The notes beneath the pieces were generated by a model. The model was not told where the DNA came from and ran no database searches. It saw only the letters and a program-made list of their open reading frames with translations. From Gnomoniopsis sp. IMI 355080 (taxonomy: Eukaryota > Ascomycota > Sordariomycetes > Diaporthales > Gnomoniaceae), in NCBI GenBank assembly GCA_027946555.1, contig JAPEVC010000003.1, positions 248,001-312,000 of the forward strand: DNA of 64,000 bases, given 5' to 3'. Both the position numbers and the translations under genes were made by a program. Positions 11,045 through 23,028 of this stretch are shown piece after piece (the stretch's first letter is position 1; each line of letters opens with the position of its first letter).

Positions 11045-12744
11045 ATGGCTGAGATCTCACCGTCCTTGACCCAATGCGCCATTGTCGCAGCAGCTTTCAA
11101 AATCCTACTCTTCCCAGCCTAGTAAGCAGTGCCATCCCTCAGCCAAGAGATCTTCTGAGGACGGCCAGGCTAATGAGACACGCCCACAGTAAGTCGACTG
11201 ACTTTGAAGTTCACCGGAATTGGCTTGCCATCACCAACAGCCTCCCCCTTTCAGACTGGTACTATGAGGACACCTCAGAATGGACTCTTGACTACCCTCC
11301 CTTTTTCGCCTACTTTGAATGGATCCTCTCACAGGTTGCGAAGCTGGTGGACCCTGCGATGTTGAGAGTCTACAATCTGGGCCATGACACCTGGCAGACA
11401 GTTTACTTTCAGAGATCCACTGTCATTATCACAGAGCTGCTTTTGGTTTATGCTCTGCAAATGTGAGTTGTCACACAGAGAAAGAACAAGATGCCACTCA
11501 TGAAAACCTGGTGCTGATGTTTAGCAGGTTTGTGGACTCATCTAATGGCACTTCCAAAAGAGCTGCCCAAGCTGCTGCCATCTCAATCCTCCTCTCCCCT
11601 GGTCTCCTCATCATCGATCACATACATTTCCAGTACAATGGGTGCATGTACGGACTACTCGTTGCCTCTTTGGTCCTCGCAAGGAAAAGGTCTGGTCTCC
11701 TGGCCAGTGGGCTCCTTTTTGCAGCCCTTCTGTGCATGAAACACATTTACGCCTACATGGCCCCGGCCTATTTCGTCTTCCTCCTCCGGGCATACTGTCT
11801 CAATCCTCGGTCCATCTTTGGCATGCCCCAATGGCTTAATGGAATCAAGCTGGCTGGAGGCATTGGCACCATCTTGGCCCTCGCGTTCGGCCCTTTCGCA
11901 TTGAAGAACCAGATTCCTCAACTCATGAGCAGGCTCTTTCCTTTTCAAAGAGGCTTGTGCCATGCGTACTGGGCGCCAAATGCCTGGGCCATTTATTCGT
12001 TCGCTGATCGGGTCTTGATCTACCGTAAGTCGATTCTGCTGGCTTGGGTCCATTACGCGCCATGCTGACTGGTCTTTGCTAGTCGCGCCACATCTTGGCC
12101 TACCCGTGAAGGCAGAGGCATTGAACAGCGTCACTCGAGGCCTTGTCGGAGACACCTCTTTTGCAGTGCTACCCGAGATTTCCGCCGCCATGTGTTCAGT
12201 TCTCGCCCTGGCCACCATGTTCCCGCCACTGGTGAAGCTTTTTGCGAATGCTACCTGGGACAATTTCGTAGGCGCTGTGACTCTGTGTGCCTACTCCTCG
12301 TTTTTGTTTGGCTACCATGTCCATGAAAAGGCCATTCTTCTAGTAATCATACCCTTCAGCCTGATTGCACTGAAGGACCGACGGTACTTCGGGGCGTTCC
12401 GACCTTTGGCTGTGGCTGGACATGTGTCTTTATTCCCGCTGCTTTTCACACCAGCAGAATTTCCCATCAAGACCATCTACACAATCTTCTGGTTGATCTT
12501 GTTCCTCATGGTCTTTGATCGGCTTGCGCCGGCTTCCAAGAGGCCGAGATTCTTCCTCTTCGACAGGTGCAACACGCTGTACATTGCTATCAGCATACCG
12601 TTGATCACGTATTGCTCGTTGATACATGAGATAGTGTTTGGGAAGAGCTACGAATTCCTGCCACTAATGTTCACAAGCTCCTACGCAGCAGTAGGAGTGG
12701 TGGGCAGCTGGATAGGGTTTGCTGTTGTGTTTTTCTCGTCTTGA
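11045..12744 (+). CDS. ALG8: Dolichyl-P-Glc:Glc1Man9GlcNAc2-PP-dolichol alpha-1,3-glucosyltransferase (ALG8)
   Basis: Four exons are inferred: 11045-11121, 11190-11462, 11525-12024 and 12083-12744 (503 residues). Exon 3 could instead start at 11528, changing the junction residues. Splicing exon 1 to 2 completes the signature YKSTDFEVHRNW, followed by ITNSLPLSDWY and DYPPFFAYFEW, the conserved luminal loop of ALG6/ALG8 glucosyltransferases. LLSPGLLIIDHIHFQYNG and RGLVGDTSFAVLPEI are further family segments. Many hydrophobic helices fit a polytopic ER membrane enzyme that adds the second glucose to the lipid-linked oligosaccharide used for N-glycosylation. The third and fourth exons join through LIY to LAPHLGLPVKAEALNS, a conserved junction. 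No truncation is seen. Confidence 0.93.
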
Positions 12745-14759
12745 CCAAGAGAAATACATAGCGTGTTGTAGAGAAAAAGAAAAAACCGCAGACATGGTTG
12801 ATTCGCCGAAGTCCCCTTAGTCTGTTTTCTCCCTCGTTAATTCTGGACGCGCAGAAAGAATTCACTCCGGACGATAGAGTTTCCAACATTGGCGCCTTTG
12901 ATTTGAAGCTCTGATCATCTAATCTCTATATGGTCAACGGTGAAACATTTCGTCAACGGTCCCCACACGCCAAAAGCAAGTTGCACGGGAATGCGCATAC
13001 TCGAAAGTAGTACAGCACCAGTGATACAAGACCGGGAGGAGACTGACCTCGAGCACATGGAAAGAAGCAGGAAACGATATAGCGCGAAACGGAGGTCAAA
13101 TTGGTGGGGGGCTGGGCCTGAAAAAAAAAATAACTTGTACATCGCTGACCCTTGCTATAGGTCTTGGTGACTCGTGGGAGGTGGTCCGCTGCTGGCCTGT
13201 CATGACAAAATGTGGCATCAAGACCAAAAAGTAGCTCTTTTGGAGTTCCAATAAGGACAGACTCTTTCCTTGGCTCCGCAACACGTCACATATGCGGGAA
13301 GATCAAAGTAGCGCGTAAACGAAAAGCCTAGGCGCTACATGCCAGCCCGATTGACAGATAGACTTTGGTCCTCACCCTTCGTCACCCCTATCCGCTCAAG
13401 CATGGCAGTCAAGGCTCTCTTTGAAGGCGGCGACATTGAGAAACTTATCTGAAGATGCGTAAATCATACCATCATTATTTCCGAGGCGATACATGACATG
13501 CGAATTCTGGCACTATGTGCAACAAGAATAGTAGCTTGCATACCTGTATTATATAGAATTTGCTCCGAAGATCAGCCGACAGCAGTTCGTTGAGGCTCAA
13601 AATTTGTGAGATTGGAATTGATATAGGTGCGACTGAAGCACATGGACCAGTGTTGAGCTGTCTTGTTAATAGACTGTCTGGTCAATTTGGATGTGGTTCA
13701 TGCTGGTGGGCACGTCGCCCTTGCTTTGAAGAATGACAGCGTGTGAGTTGGCAATATGCAAGTGGTCCTTCAACAGGAAGCCCCCTTTCCGGCAGCGCGA
13801 GGCCTGACGATTGACTGCTTTCGCGAGCACCCGGCGATTGGCCGCAGTCGGTTCTTCGTAAAGACTATGAATTTTTAGACGGACTACTCGCCCAAGTCAT
13901 CATCTCACTGACAGAACAGCCTTCATTTTGCGGCACAATCGCGCCTGGGATGAAGCTGTGGGAAGAACCCACCCGTAGGGCTGGACGGGTGCGGGTCACT
14001 GGACATGCTGAGGTCATTGAGATATATCGGAGTGTCAAATGATTGAGTGGACACTTGACCAAGCAAATAGGATTCCAACAAATTACGCAGTTCGTGGAGA
14101 TCAAAACGAGTCCAAACATGGCTGTCTTCCTGGGGGTGGTGGAGGAGAGAGTAGAGGACCAGGAGGCATGGTTGTCTTATAGGATGGGCGACGGGGACTG
14201 GCCGGGACGGGAGGTTTCCCAAAGTCGAGGCGGAGCTACTAGCAGGGGTCCTCCCACCTGTCCGTGACCGGGGTATCTTCCGCGGGCGCTCTTTTAGGAA
14301 CCCTCTTCCCAAATTTTGTTTTCGTTTCACGACCACCTCTCCTCCTCGACTCTCCACCGCCTCTCTCCGACATTACCGGCCTGTTCTAGAGCTTCACCGG
14401 CACCACCAAGCATTCCACCTCGCGCCACGGCCATTGTCGCCGCCGTTGCGCTTGTGCTCCGAACAGCCTCGTCTTAGTCCCGGGGCCCGCCCTGTCGTCC
14501 ACGCCTGCGACTGCGATACCCGCACCCCAGTCTCGTCTGCAAGACTTGCACCTCCACGTCTACGCATCCAAGTACGTTGCCCCACGCTGCCGTCTGGGCC
14601 ACGATCGCGTCTTTTTCGGCACAACAAACATCTCAATAAGGCCAACCTACGCTTGCGCCATCTATTTCCATCTTCCATCAAGGTCCGTAAGGCTGATCTT
14701 CAGCCTTGCAGATGATTTTAGGCCCACCTCTTGCTTTGGAGCTCCCCTAGTCGCGCACC
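12745..14759. other. Intergenic, upstream of ITC1
   Basis: About 2 kb without a recognisable gene. The right half (14200-14759) is CT-rich and probably holds the ITC1 promoter and 5' leader. Minus-strand ORFs at 13865-14119 and 13923-14357, and 14394-14681, show no family features. Confidence 0.5.
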
Positions 14760-17700
14760 ATGGTAAGCTACGTCAATGCTTCCCCTACCACAACGTTTGG
14801 GCGCGTATGTACTCAACATCTACTCAAAAGGTTCTTTTCAAGCGTAAACCGGTGAAATTCCTGAAGCCGCCACATGCTGAAAATGACCAAGAGGTACGTA
14901 TATATCCGCCCATGACGCGCCTCGCGCCCCGTGCCCACATGCTAACCTTCCACCCCCCACAGATCTGGCATATTGCCCAGACCGGTGAGATCTTTGTTAC
15001 GTATGAAGACTATCTTAATAGGTATGTTCTTCTATTATATAGACGCGCGCAATGCTGACTAACACGCGTCTTAGACTTGACTTCTACAAGCAGGTATGTT
15101 GCGCCAGGAGCCGAGTGCAGCCAGAAGCGGTCAGACTGACAGCTTCTGCCACAGAAACGGTTCATCTGTCAAATCACCGGCCACTCAGGCCTGAATTTTT
15201 TTGAAGCTCTCGAATCAGAGGTGAGGTTGCGTTCCTTACACCCCGGTCTCTCGACTATGCTGACCGCCTGTCCAGCTTGCTGGTGCCCAGGAAGTCGAAC
15301 AAGCCTTCCCCGAACCCCTCAAGGGACCGATCCTCCGGCGCGTACAGTTCCAGACAATATCCAGGATCGACAACCTCGTCGACAGGCTTTACGAGGAATT
15401 CAAATCCGATTTCTACCCCGGCGAGCATGTCACCGTCTCTATCCACACCGGAGAGCGTTTTACCGGCGTCGTGAGAGATAAGGCCAGGTTTGGCAGCAAA
15501 GTGCTTCCGGATGGCAGCCTGAGTGTTCCCTTCTCGCGGTACTTCGTCAGTCTGGACGATCGCGAGGATGATGAAGCTGTTGTTGACGACAACAATATTT
15601 GGCGCGACCGGAAGATCTTCACCAAATCCGTCCTCCGATCCTTTATCAAGAAGACAGTAACTCGCGAAGCATGGACTGGTGCTCCCTGGTTGGTTAAGAA
15701 CGACATCGCGATCCAGTATAAGATTGATACGCGTGTCCCAACCCATTTGCGCTGGGAGACCAAGCTTCAAGAGCGCAAGCAGGCTCAAACCCAGAAGAGG
15801 CTGTCCGGTCAGATGAACCCTCAATCCCAGGAAATGTCTGGTATGACCAACAGTTTTCCCTCGCAAGGACCGGTCCGCCTCCCCGAGCTTAAGCCCGCCA
15901 CCAGACCTCCCAAGGCTCCCAAACATCATAACCAGAATGGCGATGCCAAAGGGAACAAGAACGTCTATCCGAGGCAAGAACCCGGTCAATTTGTTCATTT
16001 ACCACTTCCTGGCAATCCGTTCCAATTCCCTCTGTCTTTCCGCAACAACCAACTTCCTCCTATGCCGCCGGTCTATGTGCCAGAGCCGCCGCCACCGCCG
16101 CCACCACCAAAATATCCCATCGAAGATCTGAGTCTCGACCCTGGCCACCTTGTCAGGCCACCCATCAAATTCATGTGCAAGGATCCGCCGGTAGAAGTGG
16201 AGACGAAGGCAAGATTCGGCGGGGACATTCTCATGAAATCTGTTGGGCACTTCTTGGAGACCTGGGACACGCTTAACGTCTATTGCGAAATCTTCCAGCT
16301 CGACTCGTTCACGTTTGATCATTTCGTGGAGGCAATGCAGGTTGCATCGGAGGATGTCAAAGTCGAACTTTTCGACGAAATCCACTGTGCCGTGTTAAAA
16401 ATCCTTGTTCACGCAGAAAGTGAGGGCGGCAAGGTTCAATTCCGACTTCCTGAGCTTGAGGTGGAGGAAGATAGCGACGAGGAAGAGGAAGAGGATGAAG
16501 ATGAAGAGGCTGAGGATGAGGTTACACCACAGCCCACCGCACGGGCGACTAGGAGCAGCATGGCGAAACTGGAAGCCGAAAGGTTGGCTGCAGAGGCGAA
16601 GGCAGCGGAGAAGGAGGAGAAAGCGCTGGAGAATCAGCCAAAACACCGAGCTGAGGAGTTCCTTGGTGACTACGACTGGATCGATCATCTTCGTAAGAGG
16701 AACTTCAGGGATGGAGGGTGGCAGGCGATCATGGTGGGGTTGTTGTACCAACTGTCCAAGGACGAGCGGCGCAAGGCGATCTGCGAGGAGCTGCTCATCG
16801 AACTGGCCCCTCGCAATGTCGAGGCCACACAGGAGACGATTCGTCAACATTACGCAAGTCTTGATGTGAATCACCGGATCCAGGCTCTACAGATTATCTG
16901 CATGCTCACGGCTGAGACCAAGGCAGTGCGCCGGTATATGGAGGACTGCAGCGAGCAAATGACAGCCTTCCGCAAGGACAAGATTGATTGGCAGCGCCAA
17001 CGAAAAACCGCGTAAGTTCTTTACACTCGTCATGACTTTGATACTTACTAACTCCCAATTTTAGGCTCGAGGAGTTGAAGAATTTGAATGAGGAGCGCAA
17101 AATCCTGCTCCCAGATAACATGCCACCTTCGCCTCCTCACGATCCGGTCGTCGAAACCAATGGAGACACCAAGATGGAGGACGTCGCCGAACTAACGCCA
17201 GCTGAAGATGAGAACGTCGACACCGAAGACGATGCCCCGCGCACTACTACACGAGGTCTCAGACGGGGCCAAGATCGAGCTGTAGAGCGACAGCGGCAAA
17301 AGGAGAAAGAAGAGGAGAGGAAGAGGGAGATTGAAGCTGCCAAGGCTGTCCCGAAGCAATCGAAGCAATTTCTGAAGCTCCTCAAGGACATTCAAAAGAA
17401 GGAAGATCTCATCAAGAAATGCGAGGAGGAGATCGCCGTCATTGACAACGACTTGCGAGAGGCAGACTGCGCGCGCACCAGAGTTCTTGGCAAGGATCGA
17501 TTTTGGAATCGATACTACTGGTTTGAACGCAACGGTATGCCATATGCAGGGCTGCCCGATAGCTCCACGGCAGAATCTGGCTATGCCAATGGTTGCATTT
17601 GGGTGCAAGGGCCAGACGATCTTGAGCGTGAAGGATACATCGACCTCGACCCTGACATGCAAAACAATTACAAGGGTCAATTCAACATGACCGTTCCGGA

Positions 17701-18232
17701 GCGCAAGGCGAAGGAAGAGGGCCCAACGAGTGTGTACAACGCGCGGCAGTGGGGATATATCGACAATCCAGCGGATGTCAAGAAGCTCATTGATTGGCTT
17801 GACCCACGCGGTTTCAACGAACTCAAGTTCCGCAAAGAGCTGATCAATTTCAGCCATAAAATCCTCAAGCACATGGAGGCCCGCCAAAAGTATCTAGGCA
17901 TCGCTGAGGCGGAAGAGAATCAGGACAAGGACAAAGAGAAGAAAGAAGAACACACTGCGGAGCCAAACGGAGCCAACGGCACCAAATCCACCACCAGCAA
18001 GAGAATGGCAACAAGAAGGGCTAAGTCACCGACTCCTGAGGAGCCTCAATTCCGTTGCTTGGCATGGCACAACAGCACTGCGATTGATGAGTTGGGTCAT
18101 CTTCACAGCGAACCCCCAGTCCCAGCACCGCCCAAGGGAAAGAGAGGTGGCAACCGGAAAAAGATTGTAGTCGAAGAGCCCGTCGAAGAAACCCCGGCTC
18201 CCATGAAGACGCGCTCGAGGAGAAAGCCTTAG
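14760..18232 (+). CDS. ITC1: ISWI-complex accessory subunit ITC1/Acf1-like (WAC, DDT, WHIM domains)
   Basis: Seven coding exons are inferred: 14760-14762, 14831-14893, 14963-15021, 15075-15093, 15155-15220, 15276-17011 and 17065-18232 (1037 residues). The first exon holds only the ATG; the second begins VLFKRKPVKF, the invariant start of the WAC domain. The WAC domain (about 1-100) continues through EIWHIAQTGEIFVTYEDYLNR and ends near AFPEPLKGPILRRVQF. A proline-rich stretch is followed by a DDT domain (GDILMKSVGHFLETW), an acidic run, a WHIM1 motif (YASLDVNHRIQALQIICML) and a C-terminal WHIM2/WSD block (RVLGKDRFWNRYYWF, GCIWVQGPDD). In yeast Itc1 pairs with Isw2 to space nucleosomes and repress genes; that role is transferred. 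The C-terminal tail is Lys/Arg-rich. Several introns carry CTAAC or CTGAC branch sites. Confidence 0.92.
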
Positions 18233-19337
18233 AATGACGACCGACGCGAGCAGATTGTCGCACAAAACAAAAAGCCACCACCGGATCCACCTACAACGCT
18301 GGGCCGTGCCGCGAAGCACCGGGCTGTTGAAGCCATGACCGTCGCAGTGGATGACGCCGCAGAGTCGGATAACTCCAAGTTCAGAGTCCTCGTCCTTGAC
18401 GGGAAAAGTGCCGATTGCTTTGAGGGGAGAATTTTGGAGTGTGAACCAGGCGCCATCAACTCGCCACCACCAAATAGCCAAGGATTCGACTTACCTATGA
18501 ACGGAGACTGTCGTTGATGGTGCGAACAACACCAATGAGACAAAGGAGCATTGAGGAGTACGTCATAAACCCTGCGGCAGCTGCACCGCCGGTGAGCCCA
18601 TCTTAGCTTGCGGAGGCGAGGGGGGATGGACATACTTTGGTGGAGTGGAACAGGCACCAACATTGTCCAGACGGCCAGAGTATGTTGTCACTTTGCAAGC
18701 ATTCCATGGGCGACGAGCCTTGGACCTTGTCGCATCAGGAAGACACCTGCACGGATGACCTGTGTCTTATTACTGCCGAGCGTTGGCGCACAGTATTGAT
18801 GAACCTGCAGTGCTGTATGATGACTTGACATCGCTTTGCTAGAAACAGAGATTGCCTACATTGATAGACTTCGCTGGCATCAAGGTCCTCTCTGTGTCGT
18901 TCCCTGCATGTAGATGGTGTATCGATTATCGAAAAGAACTGAGGGGTTGTACTGGGCATTAACCCAAAAGCTTGAGGTTGTCGCCCAGGGTTGATTCCAA
19001 AGGCTGGTGTTGCAGTGCATTGCATAGCATAGACCTTGTACCGACCATCAGCTGAGTTCGAAAAAAACAATTAAAAAAATCCAATGAAAAGCGAGAGACA
19101 GTCTTTTGTGTTGTGATTGTGACATGAATGCCGTGCGACCGATGTTATTTGATAATTTCTGCCACTGTCAAAATCCACGGTAGTCAGTGCCTACGTACCT
19201 AGGTACCTAGATGCTGTGTTTCCCAAGACTCATGGATCTCAAGGTCTGCTATGTCATCAAAGGCGACTTCAGGCATGATTTAATCGTGCAACACTCGTTC
19301 TTGGTTAATCATCATTCTATACTTCTATACTGTAAGA
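18233..19337. other. Convergent intergenic region with palindromic motif
   Basis: The 3' flanks of ITC1 and the cycloisomerase-like gene meet here. At 19191-19210 lies a doubled CCTAGGTA-type palindrome. No gene is supported. Confidence 0.5.
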
Positions 19338-20171
19338 TCATAACGGACCAACAACATGCGTCCACATCTCGAGCAGCGCGAAAATCCCCAAACAGGATCC
19401 AGTGGCTTGAAGTATCACCCTGCCCATATCCCATTCGCCGTCTTCATCGATCCGGCGCACCATTGGGAGCCCAACCACAAAGTAACTTGCATAACCCCAT
19501 GATCCGAGCACCAGCATGCGTTGACGATCCCTGTATGCAAAATACGGTGCCATCCTATCCACAGCCATGGCCAAGGTCTCCAGGAAAGCCAGGGCGTACG
19601 ACAGTATGAGGGTGATAATTACGCGCGCCATGACAGACTTTGACAGCCGTTGGGGCAAAGAATCAACCAAGATACGCTCTGCCTTCATTATGGCGACATA
19701 GTATGTCATAAAGTAGGCATGCGTGAGCGGGTACAGGAAGACTGGGACATGTTGTCCGCTTCTGCCCAACGCGGAATCGAAGGTCCAAATGGCGGCGCCA
19801 AAGGTGTACCGCATGCCCATGAATTCGAAAAAGTAGTGCGTCCCGAGATATGTCCCGAAAAATACAACAATCCCAACCCAAGCATGTAGCTTGAGCCAGT
19901 AGGGCCATATCTGCGTTGAAGGCGGGAGCACCAGGGCGGGCACCCAGACGGAGGGCGCTGCTACCAGAGTGCAGAATATGAGCAGTTCCGTATCCTTCCA
20001 TATCGCCAGACGGTCGGTAAGCATAACCCACGCAACGGGAAAAATCCAGAGGGGAGTCTGGGCGAGGATCGCGTTCTCGGTGAGTCGCTTCTCGGTGGCT
20101 ATGGTGCTGGGTGGAGATGTCTTGGCTTTGTATAGCCTCGCGCGCGTGCGCGCTGCATCCGGTCCGCCCAT
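19338..20171 (-). CDS. Cycloeucalenol cycloisomerase-like membrane protein
   Basis: A single exon of 277 residues from the Met at 20171. The frame stays open to a Met at 20282, which would add 37 poorly hydrophobic residues. I prefer 20171 because the length then equals that of plant CPI1 (about 280). Family segments are obvious: FFGTYLGTHYFFEFMGMRYTF, PLTHAYFMTYYVAI, LSYALAFLETLAMA, APYFAYRDRQRMLVLGSWGYASYFVV and the C-terminal RRIDEDGEWDMGRVILQATGS. Several hydrophobic helices indicate an integral membrane protein, presumably in the ER. Plant and bacterial members open the 9-beta,19-cyclopropane ring of cycloeucalenol. Fungi normally cyclise oxidosqualene to lanosterol, so the substrate here is unknown. 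Family assignment is strong; reaction is inferred. Confidence 0.85.
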   Translation of the reverse strand: MGGPDAARTRARLYKAKTSPPSTIATEKRLTENAILAQTPLWIFPVAWVMLTDRLAIWKDTELLIFCTLVAAPSVWVPALVLPPSTQIWPYWLKLHAWVGIVVFFGTYLGTHYFFEFMGMRYTFGAAIWTFDSALGRSGQHVPVFLYPLTHAYFMTYYVAIMKAERILVDSLPQRLSKSVMARVIITLILSYALAFLETLAMAVDRMAPYFAYRDRQRMLVLGSWGYASYFVVGLPMVRRIDEDGEWDMGRVILQATGSCLGIFALLEMWTHVVGPL

Positions 20172-21490
20172 TTCTTTGAGCGCGAGGCAGACCTGGCTTG
20201 AATTCACTTCATCAAAATCAAATGCCTCGAATTTCGTTCGTCTGGTGCAAGTGTCGAGGCTTCTGTGGGAATTATCATGCAAGATACTTAAAGGAGCGGG
20301 GAAAACGAATCAGGTTTCGACTTTCGCATGAACGGGCACCCAACGGCGACAGCGCCTGAATACCCAGGTACTCGGGGTACCATGTGTCGAGCGCACGCCA
20401 CACATACCTGGCTAGTATTCAACAGGTGTCAGAGAAGAGACTACGAGGGGGTGCGAACAATCTTCAGTCATACTGAAACATTTTTTCTCAACGGCTGTTC
20501 CAAGTCGGCGTAGGTATGTATATCTCGTAGCTTGATACAGCACATATTGTCATCCCAATCAAACATATACAGTCGAAGATTTATATTTAGGGACGGTTGG
20601 AATTTTATTACGTAGTTATGGAGTGCTCTTCTAGACATATATCCTACTCGGGTTCGTGCTGCATAGCATTTTTATTCTCCCAATACGGCGATGCCGTCTG
20701 CCCGGTCACTCGGCCGAGAGAGAACTGGGCCACGACGGGCAAAAGATACACAAAAAAGAAAGAGAAATTCTAGGAAAGCTCGGAAGCGGTCAACCCGTTG
20801 GCTTGTTGGAAGTCAATAAAGGGGCAACGTATTGATCATCGTGATAAGGCTGCACGCACTGGCATAGCTCGTGAAGGACACCGCACCAGAACCAAGGCAA
20901 TTCCCGTCGTTTTAATACACAAACTGAGTGCTAAGCCGGGACTTGAACTCTGGATCTCAACCACTATGATTCCCAAAGTTCGCCCAGCAGCGGTTAGCGT
21001 GAATCTCTCCACGACCGCCGGCAATACCAAGTTCGCCCATTTAGCCACTACTCTACGTGCCATATTTTGAAATCCAAGCCTTCGCGCTGCAGTTATAACC
21101 TTCAAGAGCATGCAGTGTCACTATGGATGCAGGCGGACCTACCACCAGCCAACGAGACGCCAAAGGGAAGTGCTCACGACACCACCCAGTCATCACCACA
21201 GCGACGGAACACGAATCCAACAACGCTTTCTCCTACTAAGGCCCCTTGGTCCACTTCCCTCTCATGGTATATCCAGCAGGGTTGTTCGCCGGCATTACCC
21301 CACAGGCTTTGAGCACCCAAAATTAGAAGAATAAATACCTATATTAAGCCCTCCCACAGCGACATCGTTCGCTCAATCCCCCCTGACAAGTTCACAAAAC
21401 ATCGACTGAACAAATGAACACGCACACGAGAGCGTCCGTACCAATGCGTAACAATACATGGGCTTGTACCCAGTCTACCATCTACGCGCT

Positions 21491-21506
21491 CCTATAAATT
21501 TATAGG
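21491..21506. repeat. Perfect 16-nt AT-centred palindrome
   Basis: The sequence CCTATAAATTTATAGG equals its own reverse complement. It lies just upstream of a CCAAT box and a TATA-like element. A nearby short hairpin (CAGGAAA, loop CTT, TTTCCTG) sits at about 21531-21550. Function unknown; it could be a factor-binding site. Confidence 0.6.
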
Positions 21507-22836
21507 GCTCTCACAGCCAATCACAACGCCGCAGGAAACTTTTTCCTGTCAATCACAGCTTCAAAAGCGCTGATATAAAAACAACGGAGACGTTTTTGCA
21601 TCGTTGCTCAAGGAACTGTGGGCGTCAAGTATCAGGGAATTGAGAAACTTACGTAGGACAGCTCAGATTGCAACTTGCATATCTGTTGCTAGGGACAAAA
21701 AGGCAGCGGCCGAAATTAATCAGCGGGACGGCGTGCTCAACCTTTAGGATCCTTGCGTTTGAACCATCCAGCCTTCTGTTTGGACCAAGATCGACAGCTG
21801 CCAACCATCGCCAGACAACATTCGCCACCCAAATCGTACATCTCGCCTCGCATAACTCTCGAAACCACCAGAATCTCCATCGTCATGGGGTCGTTCTTTC
21901 GCTGCTTGCCCAAGACGGGTTTCCGATGACCCGAGGGCGATAAACTCACCAATCGCCACAGCAGACACACGCGCCGCGACCATCAGGTATGCACCAACCT
22001 TCCTCGTATACATAGGCTTGCCTGAGAACTCCCGCATTCTGCCCGAGTCCAGCCCCGGCCCACTCAACCTCAGAAATCCATGACTTTTAGACTCCCAACC
22101 CAGGTCCCAATTCACGAAGACAATGCTAATACATCCGCTACAGATCACCGCGGTCCTCTACCTTCACGCTGGCTGCGCCAACCTCGCGGTCGGCGGCATG
22201 AAGATGCAGCAGTCCACGAAGTCTCGCAAGCTCTCAGCGAGATGTTCGTCCAGTCGGTCGCTCTCATCCGTGCCGAAGTCATAAGGGCCGGTTGCTATAT
22301 TCACACAAGGAGGAGTTGGAGGAAAAGGAGCTCGCAGCCACGGCCAGCGGCGGTGGCCCTTCCGATACCACCCTCACCAACCTCGTCCTGCTCAAGACGC
22401 TGGTCGAGAATTTTCTCAGAAGCAGGGTCTGATGAAGCGAAAAGATAGGAACGGAAAACCGAGATGGGTGACGGAGATATCAATATGGAGGACGGGGATG
22501 CTGAGGACAGAGAGTTTCGCAATGTACGTGAACGCCTCTCTCAAGCGACTCTGGATTTTAGAGAGCATACGTACTTGGATGAGTAGATGAATTCGATACG
22601 AGGAGACATGTTATTTCTGTGCCGAGGCCAGGACTGAAATACCCCCAAGAAGGGGATTGATGATCAACGGTGGCTTGACCGACTGTCCAATTAAAAAACG
22701 ACTCTTCTGGTGATATGAATCGTCGTGAAAAAAGCCCTACGGAAGTCCTGTGGTCAGACTTACTGAGCGCGTGGTCTCTTCACATTACAATGAAACATTG
22801 GGCCGTCCCGCCAAACAATGGAATGTCGTTGCGCTT

Positions 22837-22843
22837 AGTCACA
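22837..22843 (+). promoter_or_regulatory. HomolD-like box upstream of RPS18
   Basis: AGTCACA (preceded by T) resembles the HomolD element (CAGTCACA) of ribosomal-protein promoters in fission yeast and many filamentous ascomycetes. It lies about 190 nt before the RPS18 start codon, in the right orientation. Seven of eight positions match; a short motif like this can occur by chance. Confidence 0.35.
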
Positions 22844-23028
22844 CAGGGCCCCCTGTGTGTCAGAATAAGTTGACTGGACTAAAGAGTCACGTGCACACAG
22901 ATTCGAGCCATTCTCCGCTTCTTCATTCTGGCGGCACCCTCGATTTTTCTAACTCGGCCTTTGATTTTACGAACAGACCAGGACAACGACATACTCACGG
23001 CAACAACCATCAGCAACGGTTGCCCAGC

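Larger units (their letters stand above)
20172..23028. other. Gene-free stretch with promoter- and intron-like signals
   Basis: No long coding frame is convincing. A perfect 16-nt palindrome is at 21491-21506, a CCAAT box at 21517-21521 and a TATA-like TATAAAA at 21574-21580. A textbook fungal intron candidate follows (donor GTATGC at 21987, CTAAT branch 22126-22130, acceptor AG at 22142-22143). Short frames after it (for example about 22200-22433) look partly coding but could not be joined into a known protein. The right end is the RPS18 promoter. Confidence 0.45.

Noticed and set aside
15999..16385. Long minus-strand ORFs over ITC1 exon 6
   Set aside because: They are shadows of the real plus-strand gene and of its proline-rich and acidic repeats.
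20930..21060. tRNA-like sequence on the minus strand (GAGTTCAAGTCC resembling a B box, with TAGTGGTTGAG nearby)
   Set aside because: No acceptor stem of seven pairs, no proper T stem and wrong spacing between the putative boxes. It is at best a decayed tRNA-derived fragment.
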